Of a stretch of 24,990 nucleotides of DNA, positions 17,707-24,990 are shown in pieces; position 1 is the first letter of the stretch, and each line of letters starts with the position of its first letter. Both the position numbers and the translations under genes were made by a program. The stretch covers positions 1-24,990 of the forward strand of contig JAPOHK010000002.1 in assembly GCA_029979485.1 (NCBI GenBank), in the 5' to 3' direction. The notes under the pieces are model-generated. The model was not told the origin of the DNA and ran no database searches. It saw nothing but the letters and a program-made list of their open reading frames with translations. Source of the DNA: Candidatus Planktophila limnetica. Lineage in GTDB: Bacteria; Actinomycetota; Actinomycetes; Nanopelagicales; Nanopelagicaceae.

Positions 17707-19119
17707 TTAAGAATCGAAACCTAAACCGAGGCGATCTAAGAGTTTGAGCCAGAGATTTCGCTTGCCTTCATGCTCGTCAGCATAATTAATCGACCACTGA
17801 GTCAGACGAATAAAGAGGAATCTAAACGGTTCTGGCGGAAATGGAAGTGGTTTTTTGCGAACCATCTTTAGTCGAGTTCGTTCTGTATCTAAACCATCTA
17901 CAAGATCTAAGAGAACTTGTGCACCAAAACGTGTTGATGCAACACCAAGTCCGGTAAATCCAAGAACGTATGCAACACGTTTGCGATATGCGCGACCCCA
18001 GAAAGGCGAGAAGCGTGAGCACGTATCAATTGCTCCACCCCAACCATGCGTGAATTTAATTCCCTTTAATTGTGGAAATGTCTCTAAGAAATCCGCTGCA
18101 AGGTATGCATAAGTTTCTGCATCTGTTTCATACTCTTGACGAGCTTTTCCGCGGAAGTGATAAATCGCGTCATAGCCACCCCACAAAATTGCGCCTTCTG
18201 AAGTCACTCGGTAATAATGGAATTGGTTTCCAGCTTCGGACATTCCTTCTTTTCCAGCCCATCCAATTGCTTTCCACTGCTCTTCTGTCAGAGGTTCTGT
18301 AACAACTTGGAAGTCATATACAGGTACAACGTACTTGCGAACACGTTTAACCAGAGACTTGAAAACATTTGTTGCTAGAGCCACCTTGTCGGCATAAACG
18401 CTTCCATACGCGGTGTGAACGATGATTCCATCACTCGTTCGCTCTAGCCATTCGACCTTACTGTTTTCATAAATTTTCACACCGAGTGATAAGCATGCTC
18501 TTTCCAATCCCCAAACCAATCGGGCTGGATCAACAAGGGCTGTTCCATCAGCATCCCACAAGGCGCCCTTATAAATTGGAGAATTTACTCTTGCTTGCAC
18601 TTCGGCTTGAGTTAAAAATTCAACGTGATCTCCGTATTGATTACGCAGATCAGCCTCTTCTTTCATTCCCTCTAATTGCCACTCTTTTACAGCAACACGG
18701 AGTTCACCGGTGCGTTGCCAGTCGCAATCAATTCCATACTTCTTAATTGTTTCTTCAATTTCATTGAAATTTTCACGACCCATGCGTTCAAGATCTTGCA
18801 TGTCATCTTTAAATCGACGATAGCCATTTATAAATCCGTGTGTAAGAGAGGAGTTACAGAAGCCACCATTACGTCCGGATGCACCAAAGCCAGTTTCACG
18901 TTGCTCAACAATGATGACTTCACGTTCTGGATTGCGCTCTTTTGCAAGTAACGCTGTCCATAAACCGGTGTAACCAGCTCCAACAATGCAGAGTTCTGTA
19001 GTCACATCACCGATGAGAGTTGGATGTGGTTCTGGTTCGAGCGGATCTGCGTCAAGCCAATAAAGTTCTGGCTGCATTACGGAGAGGTGTTTAAGGATAT
19101 GGGGGTCGATGTCTGACAT
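17707..19119 (-). CDS. FAD-dependent amine oxidoreductase, PuuB/DAO family
   Basis: The 470-residue protein belongs to the D-amino-acid-oxidase fold family that includes gamma-glutamylputrescine oxidase PuuB. The FAD dinucleotide loop VGAGYTG (46-52), the following acidic residue of IIVEQ (Glu 72) and the [11 protein letters not shown] segment (78-87) are clear. LGFTGLGVASTRFGAQ near the C-terminus closes the FAD site. The long C-terminal tail ending in LDRLGLGFDS is also known to me from other actinobacterial members. By family it oxidises a C-N bond using oxygen or another acceptor; here putrescine, glutamyl-putrescine or another amine is likely from context. No PuuA is present to make the glutamyl form. 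It follows potC after a structured 131-base spacer. Confidence 0.85.
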   Translation of the reverse strand: MSDIDPHILKHLSVMQPELYWLDADPLEPEPHPTLIGDVTTELCIVGAGYTGLWTALLAKERNPEREVIIVEQRETGFGASGRNGGFCNSSLTHGFINGYRRFKDDMQDLERMGRENFNEIEETIKKYGIDCDWQRTGELRVAVKEWQLEGMKEEADLRNQYGDHVEFLTQAEVQARVNSPIYKGALWDADGTALVDPARLVWGLERACLSLGVKIYENSKVEWLERTSDGIIVHTAYGSVYADKVALATNVFKSLVKRVRKYVVPVYDFQVVTEPLTEEQWKAIGWAGKEGMSEAGNQFHYYRVTSEGAILWGGYDAIYHFRGKARQEYETDAETYAYLAADFLETFPQLKGIKFTHGWGGAIDTCSRFSPFWGRAYRKRVAYVLGFTGLGVASTRFGAQVLLDLVDGLDTERTRLKMVRKKPLPFPPEPFRFLFIRLTQWSINYADEHEGKRNLWLKLLDRLGLGFDS

Positions 19120-19126
19120 CGCGCTA

Positions 19127-19237
19127 TCCGGCCTTAACCGGAATCACCCCTTCAATCACAAATCGTAGTTGGCCCGGGTCCTCCGGAACCTAACCCCATA
19201 GTGCAGATCGTTGATTTCTATCTGTGGTTCGCTATGG
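19127..19237 (-). promoter_or_regulatory. Structured spacer RNA between potC and the FAD oxidase
   Basis: The 131-base gap (19120-19250) forms three consecutive hairpins on the minus strand. The first pairs 19237-19232 with 19201-19196 (CCATAG/CTATGG) and encloses CAGAT/ATCTG (19224-19220 with 19208-19204). The second, 19194-19168, has ten pairs with two one-base bulges and the loop AGGAC; one G-U pair exists only on the minus strand. The third, 19142-19127, is TCCGG/CCGGA next to the start codon. A G+C-rich core inside an AT-leaning spacer suggests selected structure. No T-run follows, so a terminator is unlikely. I could not match it to a riboswitch class I know. Confidence 0.5.
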
Positions 19238-19250
19238 CTTGTTGCAAATA

Positions 19251-20039
19251 TTAGCGGGCTTTTCTCTTATTTACAAGTTGCCCAGCAATAACGATAAATA
19301 ACGCAAGGAAAAACATAGCTGAACCGATGACATTTGCCTGCGCAGGAATACCGCGAGCCGATGCAACATAAACAAATTTAGGAAAAGTTGTAAGAGTTCC
19401 AGAGTTAAAGTTAGTAATAATAAAATCATCAAAAGAAAGACTAAATGCAAGAAGGGCGGCACCTGCAATACCTGGTGCCACTAATGGCAATGTAACTTTT
19501 CGAAAAGTTTCAAATTCATTTGCATACAGATCCATCGCCGCTTGCTCAAGTCGTGGATCTAGACTTGCGATACGGGCTTTAACAGTTACGACTACGAATG
19601 AAATACAGAACATCACATGTGCGATAACCACGGGCCAAAAACCAGGGTTAATTCCAAGATTTAAGAACATGGCTAGAAGTGAAGCTCCGAGAACAACTTC
19701 AGGTGTTGCCATGGGTAAGAAAATTAATGTGTTTGTAGTGGATCGACCTTTAAATTGGTGGCGGCCAAGGGCGAAGGCAATTAATGTTCCAAGAAAAGTT
19801 GCAGCAACTGTAGAAATTAATCCCACGCGAATTGAGTTGCCAAGTGCCAAGCAGACATCTGGTGCCCCACAAGGATTTTGCCAATTACCTAGTGTGAACC
19901 CCTTCCAGACAAGATTACTCTTTCCGCCATTGTTAAATGAGAAGGCAAATGTGTATGCAACTGGAACAAAAAGATAAGTAAATCCAAGAACCATGTAGAT
20001 GCGTATGAGGTTCTTTCTAAACCACCAAGTGAGTCTCAT
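19251..20039 (-). CDS. potC: Spermidine/putrescine ABC transporter permease PotC
   Basis: PotC is one of two inner-membrane permeases of the polyamine importer. The 262 residues carry about six membrane helices. The EAA-type loop that docks on the ATPase is visible as QAAMDLYANEFETFRKVTLP. The N-terminus has a short basic stretch followed by a long hydrophobic helix, as in PotC. The ATG overlaps the potB stop in ATGA, so translation is coupled. It is the last transport gene before the structured spacer. Confidence 0.93.
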   Translation of the reverse strand: MRLTWWFRKNLIRIYMVLGFTYLFVPVAYTFAFSFNNGGKSNLVWKGFTLGNWQNPCGAPDVCLALGNSIRVGLISTVAATFLGTLIAFALGRHQFKGRSTTNTLIFLPMATPEVVLGASLLAMFLNLGINPGFWPVVIAHVMFCISFVVVTVKARIASLDPRLEQAAMDLYANEFETFRKVTLPLVAPGIAGAALLAFSLSFDDFIITNFNSGTLTTFPKFVYVASARGIPAQANVIGSAMFFLALFIVIAGQLVNKRKAR

Positions 20040-20929
20040 ACGAGCTCCTCAGTTCCGGCTTTACGAATGTAGATTGTCACCAAGATCAAGATTGCCGCCA
20101 TTAGGGTAAATGACAGCGCTGCTGCAGTTGGGTAATCCACAATCTTAAAGAACCGAGATTCAATTACGTTACCCAACATCTTCGTATTGGGATTTCCTAA
20201 AATTGCCGCATTTACATAATCACCTGCGGCTGGGATGAATGTAAGCAACGTTCCAGCAACAACACCTGGCATCGATAGAGGCACTGTAACTTTTCTAAAA
20301 GTTGTAAAGGCGTTTGCATACAAATCCCCCGCTGCTTCCATTGTGCGTGGATCAATGCGTTCAAGGCTCGCATACAACGGAAGAGTCATAAATGGCAAAA
20401 AGTTATAAGTCATGCCTGTAACAACTGCGAAAGCACTTGCCGTTAGAGAGGTGTTATCACCGATAATATGAATTCCTCGAAGAATCGCAATAACCGGTCC
20501 TTCTTCTCCAAGGATCTGCTTCCAAGCGATTGTACGGAGCAAAAATGATGTGAAGAATGGCGCGACAACTAGAACAAGCAATAGATTTTTGTACTTTCCA
20601 GACTTAAAAGCGATGCCGTAAGCCAATGGATAGGCAATAGCTAAAGCAAGTACGGTTGCTAGAAATGCATAAATAAAAGAGCGGCTGAATTGTTCTTTAT
20701 TTTCTAAAAATGCATCAATGTAATTTGCAAATCTGTACGTTTGTTCATAAGACCCGGTATCACCATTTGCTGTTGGGGTTTGTGTAGATGTTCGGGCAAG
20801 GTTAGCAATTGGCAGAACAAAAAACGTGAAGAGCCAGATGATTCCTGGTGCAAGCAGCAAATAAGGAAGTAACGATCTCTTTTCTTTAAGGGAACTTACC
20901 TTAGATCCCGCTGCGTGCAAGAAGGCCAT
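20036..20929 (-). CDS. potB: Spermidine/putrescine ABC transporter permease PotB
   Basis: PotB pairs with PotC to form the membrane channel. The 297 residues include an N-terminal basic region, a first helix (LLPYLLLAPGIIWLFTFFVL), a periplasmic loop rich in Thr/Asn and about five further helices. The EAA loop reads MEAAGDLYANAFTTFRKVTVP. The ATG overlaps the potA stop by one base (TAATG), and its own stop overlaps potC. Order potA-potB-potC is the usual one. Confidence 0.93.
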   Translation of the reverse strand: MAFLHAAGSKVSSLKEKRSLLPYLLLAPGIIWLFTFFVLPIANLARTSTQTPTANGDTGSYEQTYRFANYIDAFLENKEQFSRSFIYAFLATVLALAIAYPLAYGIAFKSGKYKNLLLVLVVAPFFTSFLLRTIAWKQILGEEGPVIAILRGIHIIGDNTSLTASAFAVVTGMTYNFLPFMTLPLYASLERIDPRTMEAAGDLYANAFTTFRKVTVPLSMPGVVAGTLLTFIPAAGDYVNAAILGNPNTKMLGNVIESRFFKIVDYPTAAALSFTLMAAILILVTIYIRKAGTEELV

Positions 20930-22068
20930 TACTGTTCATCCGCATGCACTTCAGATCCTGCGAATGCATCTTCACGACCATCTAGTGCGAATGTAAAGAC
21001 GGGCTCCCATGACAGCGTGACCGCATCACCCTTTTCAAGTGGCTGACCTCCCTCATCATTTTGTTCAAAGACCATGAGCTCTTGTTTCCAAGGCATCTCG
21101 ACTTGGTATTGGGTACTTACACCAATGTATGAAGCATCAGAAATAACACCGCCTGTTAAAACATTTCCAGACATTGCAGTCCCTGCAGGTTGAATACGAA
21201 TCTTTTCTGGACGAACACCTGCAAGTACTGATGAATCTTTTGCGTGACTGCGATTTTTATTGATTTTAATCTTCTGCCCAAAAACATCTACAACAAAGTT
21301 GTCTCCGTCATTTCCATCAATGCGTCCTTCAATCAAGTTTGATTGACCAAGGAAGTTTGCTACAAAAGCAGTTTTTGGATTGTCATAGAGGTCTGCAGGT
21401 GTACCCATCTGCTCTACTTTTCCTTCATTCATAACTGCAATCGTGTCAGCCATAGTCATAGCTTCTTCTTGATCGTGCGTAACGTGAACGAAAGTAATTC
21501 CCACTTCAGTTTGAATCCACTTTAGTTCGATCTGCATTTGACGACGTAATTTAAGATCGAGTGCGCCTAGAGGTTCATCCAAAAGTAATAGCGCTGGGCG
21601 GTTAACTATTGCTCGCGCAAGAGCGATGCGCTGTTGTTGACCTCCTGAGAGTTGAACGGGTTTGCGCTGTGCCAAGTGAGGCAACTCAACAAGGTTTAGA
21701 ACCTTATCGACAGCTTCTTTTACGTCTTTGATGCCCCGACGCCGTAATCCAAATGCAATATTTTCAAAGATTGAAAGGTGAGGAAACAATGCATAGTTTT
21801 GGAAAACTGTATTTACAGGTCGTTGATATGGACGTGTATGAGTTATGTCAGTGTTGCCAATATGGATGCTTCCCTGAGTTGGCTCTTCTAATCCGGCAAT
21901 CATGCGAAGGGTCGTAGTTTTTCCGCAACCAGATGGACCTAAGAGTGCAAAGAACGAACCTTCCGGAATAGTGAGCGTCAGATCATCAACTGCAGTGAAA
22001 TCGCCGAATGATTTTGTTACGTCAACAATTCGCAGATCGCCACGAGTCGATGATGAAGCATCAGCCAT
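20929..22068 (-). CDS. potA: Spermidine/putrescine ABC transporter ATP-binding protein PotA
   Basis: PotA powers polyamine import by ATP hydrolysis on the cytoplasmic face. The 379 residues show Walker A GPSGCGKTT (44-52), a Q-loop (TVFQNYALFPHL), signature LSGGQQQRIALARA, Walker B ALLLLDEPLGALD and the switch His in HVTHDQEEAM. A C-terminal OB-like TOBE region (about 290-365) follows, with VLAGVRPEKIRI at its start. The ATG overlaps the potD stop by one base. PotD, PotA, PotB and PotC are all present, so the importer is complete. Confidence 0.94.
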   Translation of the reverse strand: MADASSSTRGDLRIVDVTKSFGDFTAVDDLTLTIPEGSFFALLGPSGCGKTTTLRMIAGLEEPTQGSIHIGNTDITHTRPYQRPVNTVFQNYALFPHLSIFENIAFGLRRRGIKDVKEAVDKVLNLVELPHLAQRKPVQLSGGQQQRIALARAIVNRPALLLLDEPLGALDLKLRRQMQIELKWIQTEVGITFVHVTHDQEEAMTMADTIAVMNEGKVEQMGTPADLYDNPKTAFVANFLGQSNLIEGRIDGNDGDNFVVDVFGQKIKINKNRSHAKDSSVLAGVRPEKIRIQPAGTAMSGNVLTGGVISDASYIGVSTQYQVEMPWKQELMVFEQNDEGGQPLEKGDAVTLSWEPVFTFALDGREDAFAGSEVHADEQ

Positions 22069-23240
22069 TAGTTACCGGCAGCTTCCTGGAACGCTGTAGT
22101 AAATGAAGATTCTTCGGCTGGAGTTAATGAACGAAATACCTTTACCTGCTTAAGGGTTTCATCTGTTGGGAAGATGAATGGACTTGAGGCAAGTGTTGGA
22201 TCAATCTTTTCCATCTCAGCCTGAGCACCCTTTACCGGGCAAATGTAATTTACGTAAGCAGCAACTTCTGCGGCAACGGCTGGGTCATAGTAATTGTTAA
22301 TAACCTTTTCAGCATTTGCTTTATTCGTTGAGGTTGAAGGAATAAGAAGGTTATCGCTCCAAAGCATTCCGCCAGATTCTGGGATAGCAAATTCAAACTT
22401 TCCATCATTTTCAGATGCAAGCTGGAATAAATCGCCTGACCATCCAATTACTGCAATTGCATCGCCACTGATGAGATCTTCCTTGTAATCATTGCCCTTA
22501 ACTTGGCGAATAAATCCATCCTTGATCATCTTTGCTAAGTAATCAACGGCATTCATGTACTGATCTTCAGTGAAGTCCTTTGAAGGGTCTACGCCTTGGT
22601 ACTGCAAAATAATTCCAATGGTGTCGCGAAGTTCTGAAAGTACTTCAACTTTGCCCTTATTAGCTTTCGAAAATAGCTGGTCGAGAGATTTAACTCCGCC
22701 AGGAACTTTCTCCTTGTTCCAACCAAATCCACCAAAGCCTGATTGCCATGTAAGAGAGGACTTTCGGCCTGGATCGAAACTTACGTTCGCGAGCGCATCA
22801 AGAATATTTACCTTGTTAGGAATATTTGCTTCATCAAATTTTTGCGCGTATCCCATGCGAATCCAACGACCAGCCATCCAGTCAGTTGGTGCGACGATGT
22901 CATAGCCAATATCTTCACCTAGCTTTAGCTGTCCTTGTACTTTGCCCCAGAACTCATCGTTGTCGTTGTAATCTTCTTTATAGTCAACGTTAATTCCAGA
23001 TTCAGCGATGAACTTTTCAAGTGTTGGATACACCTGTGCATCTGAGTCATAATCTAAATAAAGTGTCCAGTTTGCCCAACGTACGGTTCCTTCCGCAGAT
23101 GCACCACCACCGCCTCCACCACAAGCGGTAAGCAAACCAGCTGCACCAAGACCACCTGCACCTGCAATAAGTGCACGTCGTGAAACTTGTGAATTAATTA
23201 TTGAACGTGCTTCTGGTGAGAGTGAACGCTTTGATGTCAT
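22068..23240 (-). CDS. potD: Polyamine-binding lipoprotein PotD
   Basis: PotD is the extracytoplasmic substrate-binding protein of the polyamine importer. The 390 residues start with a basic region, a twin-arginine motif SRRALI (20-25), a Gly/Ala-rich hydrophobic stretch and a lipobox LTAC (37-40). Export by Tat and lipid anchoring at Cys 40 are therefore likely. A poly-Gly linker follows. The mature part shows VRWANWTLYLDYD and DIVAPTDWMAGRWIRMG, as in PotD-type SBP family 1 proteins. The ATG has AAAGGAG eight bases upstream, unlike the SD-less genes around it. It follows patD by 37 bases and is probably cotranscribed. Putrescine versus spermidine preference cannot be read by eye. Confidence 0.92.
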   Translation of the reverse strand: MTSKRSLSPEARSIINSQVSRRALIAGAGGLGAAGLLTACGGGGGGASAEGTVRWANWTLYLDYDSDAQVYPTLEKFIAESGINVDYKEDYNDNDEFWGKVQGQLKLGEDIGYDIVAPTDWMAGRWIRMGYAQKFDEANIPNKVNILDALANVSFDPGRKSSLTWQSGFGGFGWNKEKVPGGVKSLDQLFSKANKGKVEVLSELRDTIGIILQYQGVDPSKDFTEDQYMNAVDYLAKMIKDGFIRQVKGNDYKEDLISGDAIAVIGWSGDLFQLASENDGKFEFAIPESGGMLWSDNLLIPSTSTNKANAEKVINNYYDPAVAAEVAAYVNYICPVKGAQAEMEKIDPTLASSPFIFPTDETLKQVKVFRSLTPAEESSFTTAFQEAAGN

Positions 23241-23277
23241 TCGGGTTGCTCCTTTGTGCAGTAGTTCGGGTGTGTGC

Positions 23278-24705
23278 TTATGCGCCTAGATTAGTCATAA
23301 CATGCTTGATTCGGGTGTAATCCTCGAAGCCATATTGGGAAAGATCTTTACCGTATCCCGAACGTTTGAAGCCACCATGCGGCATTTCAGAGACCATTGG
23401 AATGTGGGTGTTGATCCACACCACGCCGAAATCCAACGCCTTAGACATGCGCATAGCCCGACCATGGTCCTTAGTCCAGACGCTAGATGCCAAGCCATAC
23501 TCAACGCCATTACCCATCGCAACCGCATCGGCTTCATCTTTGAATTTCTGAACAGTAATGACAGGACCAAAGATTTCACTTTGAATCATCTCGTCATCTT
23601 GCTTGAGATCGGCTACAACAGTTGGAGCAAAGAAGAATCCTGGTTGTTGAAGTTGAGATCCTCCAGCCATCACGCGAGCATGCGCTGGTGTGCGCTCCAA
23701 GAAGCCGGCTACTCGCTTGAGTTGGTTAGCGTTATTTACTGGGCCAACTAATACATCTTGATCAGGCATACCAATTGCAATGTTGTTCTTTGCTTGATCG
23801 GCTAATAATCCAACAAATTCTTCGTACACGCCTTCTTGAACAATGACACGAGTTGCTGCTGTGCAATCTTGACCAGAGTTGAAGTAGCCAGCCAAAGCAA
23901 TAGCTTCTGCCGCTGCTGGTAGATCTGCGTCATTGAAAACAACAACAGGAGCTTTTCCACCTAATTCAAGGTGTACTCGCTTGAGTTGTTTTGCTGCAGC
24001 GCCGGCAACTTCCATACCTGCACGCACAGAACCTGTAATTGAAACCATTGCTGGTGTTGGGTGATCAACTAGGGCTGCGCCTGTTTCGCGCTCTCCACAA
24101 ATAACGTTAATTACACCAGCTGGTAAGAATTCACTCATCAACTGCGCCATCCATACAGTTGATGCAGGCGTTGTATCACTTGGCTTTAATACAACTGTAT
24201 TTCCTGCAGCAATTGCTGGTGCCCATTTCCAAACAGCCATCATCATTGGATAGTTCCATGGAGTTACTTGACCGCAGACACCTATTGGCTCACGACGAAT
24301 AAAAGAAGTCATTCCACGCATATATTCGGCAGCTGACTTACCTTCAAGGTTTCGTGCAGCACCTGCAAAGAATCTAATCTGATCTAACATCGGAGGCATT
24401 TCTTCTGATGTAGTAATTCCGATTGGTTTGCCAGTATTTTGGCTCTCTATTTTTACCAACTCTTCTGAACGAGATTCAATTGCATCAGCAATCTTTAGAA
24501 GTGCACGTTGACGCTCAGATGGTGTCGAATCGCGCCAAATTGGAAAAGCATCGGCTGCGGACTTCATCGCCATATCTACATCTGCGGCATTTGAATTGGG
24601 TGCGGTTGCAAAAACTTGACCAGTTGCAGGGTTAACCAAATCCGTAGTTTTTCCAGATTTTGATTCAACACTCTTGCCGTTTATGAAGTTACTCAATTTT
24701 TCCAT
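23278..24705 (-). CDS. patD: Aldehyde dehydrogenase, probable gamma-aminobutyraldehyde dehydrogenase
   Basis: PatD oxidises 4-aminobutanal to GABA with NAD. The 475-residue ALDH shows Asn 151 in TPWNYP, the cofactor region VLKPSDTTP, Glu 247 in HLELGGK and the nucleophile Cys 281 in FNSGQDCTAATR. The GQDCTA form around the cysteine is typical of the PatD/YdcW group rather than betaine-aldehyde dehydrogenases. The start is the ATG at 24705, with no Shine-Dalgarno and a TAATCT box six bases upstream. It heads the patD-potDABC series and is divergent from a second FAD oxidase. Sitting in an uptake/oxidation/GabT cluster supports the aldehyde substrate. Other amino-aldehydes such as 3-aminopropanal are possible too. 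Confidence 0.87.
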   Translation of the reverse strand: MEKLSNFINGKSVESKSGKTTDLVNPATGQVFATAPNSNAADVDMAMKSAADAFPIWRDSTPSERQRALLKIADAIESRSEELVKIESQNTGKPIGITTSEEMPPMLDQIRFFAGAARNLEGKSAAEYMRGMTSFIRREPIGVCGQVTPWNYPMMMAVWKWAPAIAAGNTVVLKPSDTTPASTVWMAQLMSEFLPAGVINVICGERETGAALVDHPTPAMVSITGSVRAGMEVAGAAAKQLKRVHLELGGKAPVVVFNDADLPAAAEAIALAGYFNSGQDCTAATRVIVQEGVYEEFVGLLADQAKNNIAIGMPDQDVLVGPVNNANQLKRVAGFLERTPAHARVMAGGSQLQQPGFFFAPTVVADLKQDDEMIQSEIFGPVITVQKFKDEADAVAMGNGVEYGLASSVWTKDHGRAMRMSKALDFGVVWINTHIPMVSEMPHGGFKRSGYGKDLSQYGFEDYTRIKHVMTNLGA

Positions 24706-24711
24706 GGAGCG

Positions 24712-24717
24712 AGATTA
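24712..24717 (-). promoter_or_regulatory. -10 box of a probable leaderless patD promoter
   Basis: TAATCT lies exactly six bases before the patD ATG and fits TANNNT. No Shine-Dalgarno is present. The hexamer 17 bases further upstream, TACACT, is a poor -35. It probably drives patD and the pot genes. Confidence 0.5.
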
Positions 24718-24754
24718 CGCCCTGAGAGCAAAAAAGTGTAGTTATTTTCCTGTG

Positions 24755-24767
24755 ACATCTAGGATGT
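24755..24767 (+). promoter_or_regulatory. -10 box inside a short inverted repeat before the right-edge oxidase
   Basis: TAGGAT (24760-24765) lies six bases before the GTG start at 24772, again the leaderless spacing. It sits within an inverted repeat, ACATC-TAG-GATGT (24755-24767). A protein bound there would block the promoter, so it is a candidate operator. The arms are only five bases, which can arise by chance. Confidence 0.35.
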
Positions 24768-24771
24768 TCGT

Positions 24772-24990
24772 GTGGGAAATCAGGCAGAAGCAAGCGTTTG
24801 GTGGAGCAGTGCTAACCATCCAACCTTCACTCCGGGCAAGCTCCATCGCAATTGGGACGTTGTCATTATCGGTGGTGGTTTTTCGGGAATGTGGACTGCG
24901 CATCACCTTCTTAACTCCGCACCAGATTTAAAGATTGCAATCCTTGAAGCACAGCAAGTTGGTTCAGGGGCAAGTGGCAGAAATGGCGGA
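24772..24990 (+). CDS. Second PuuB-like FAD oxidoreductase, cut off by window end
   Basis: Seventy-three codons are visible, running off the right edge. They show an N-terminal arm with [11 protein letters not shown], then [17 protein letters not shown], the FAD dinucleotide loop, an acidic strand end (AILEAQ) and [10 protein letters not shown], the same segment as in the FAD oxidase at 17707-19119. It is therefore a paralog in the DAO/PuuB family. An in-frame TAG at 24760 makes the GTG at 24772 the first possible start, and a TAGGAT box six bases before it supports that choice. It is divergent from patD with 66 bases between start codons. Whether it has the same substrate as the first copy cannot be seen. 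Confidence 0.85.
   Translation, partial: MGNQAEASVWWSSANHPTFTPGKLHRNWDVVIIGGGFSGMWTAHHLLNSAPDLKIAILEAQQVGSGASGRNGG

Noticed and set aside
19160..19200. Guanidine-I (ykkC) riboswitch or SRP RNA in the potC-oxidase spacer
   Set aside because: Some short strings resemble parts of these RNAs, but the conserved core elements (GGUCCGAGAG of ykkC, GGAAGGAAGCAG-type loop of SRP RNA) are absent.
23302..23751. 149-codon open frame on the plus strand inside patD
   Set aside because: It lies wholly antisense to a well-conserved aldehyde dehydrogenase and shows no domain or start signal.

Overview
The window looks like a streamlined, AT-leaning genome of an actinobacterium. By eye it is a little under half G+C; I did not compute this. 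Gene order supports the assignment: dxr - site-2 protease (Rip1 type) - ispG - proS, then rimP-nusA-ylxR-infB-rbfA-truB-ribF-rpsO-pnp, is the actinobacterial order. Low G+C, gaps of a few bases, stop/start overlaps and short proteins point to the freshwater acI group (Nanopelagicales, 'Ca. Planktophila'-like). That genus-level placement is inference.

Layout. Positions 1-15300 are a housekeeping block read entirely on the minus strand. In transcription order it holds dxr, rseP/rip1 and ispG (isoprenoid precursors plus intramembrane proteolysis); proS; a TSUP-family permease; rimP, nusA, ylxR, infB, rbfA (transcription/translation machinery); truB, ribF, rpsO; and pnp, which runs off the left edge within its KH domain. 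Positions 15337-24990 are a polyamine uptake and breakdown island. gabT lies on the plus strand. The minus-strand series is patD-potD-potA-potB-potC-(structured spacer)-PuuB-like FAD oxidase-agmatinase family. A second PuuB-like FAD oxidase begins on the plus strand at 24772 and runs off the right edge.

How the island could work (inference from families): PotD, a Tat-exported lipoprotein, with PotABC imports putrescine or spermidine. The agmatinase-family enzyme makes putrescine from agmatine, or GABA from 4-guanidinobutyrate. A FAD amine oxidase and the PatD-like dehydrogenase take putrescine to GABA. GabT turns GABA into succinic semialdehyde. The glutamylation enzymes PuuA and PuuD are not in the window, so the exact route is open.

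Non-coding signals. Five genes without a Shine-Dalgarno sequence (proS, gabT, speB, patD and the right-edge oxidase) have a TANNNT -10 box exactly 6 bases before the start codon, the geometry of leaderless transcripts. The potC-oxidase spacer, the rpsO leader and the rpsO-pnp spacer all fold into marked hairpins. There are no tRNA or rRNA genes, CRISPR arrays or mobile elements, and no gene-free stretch above about 150 bases.
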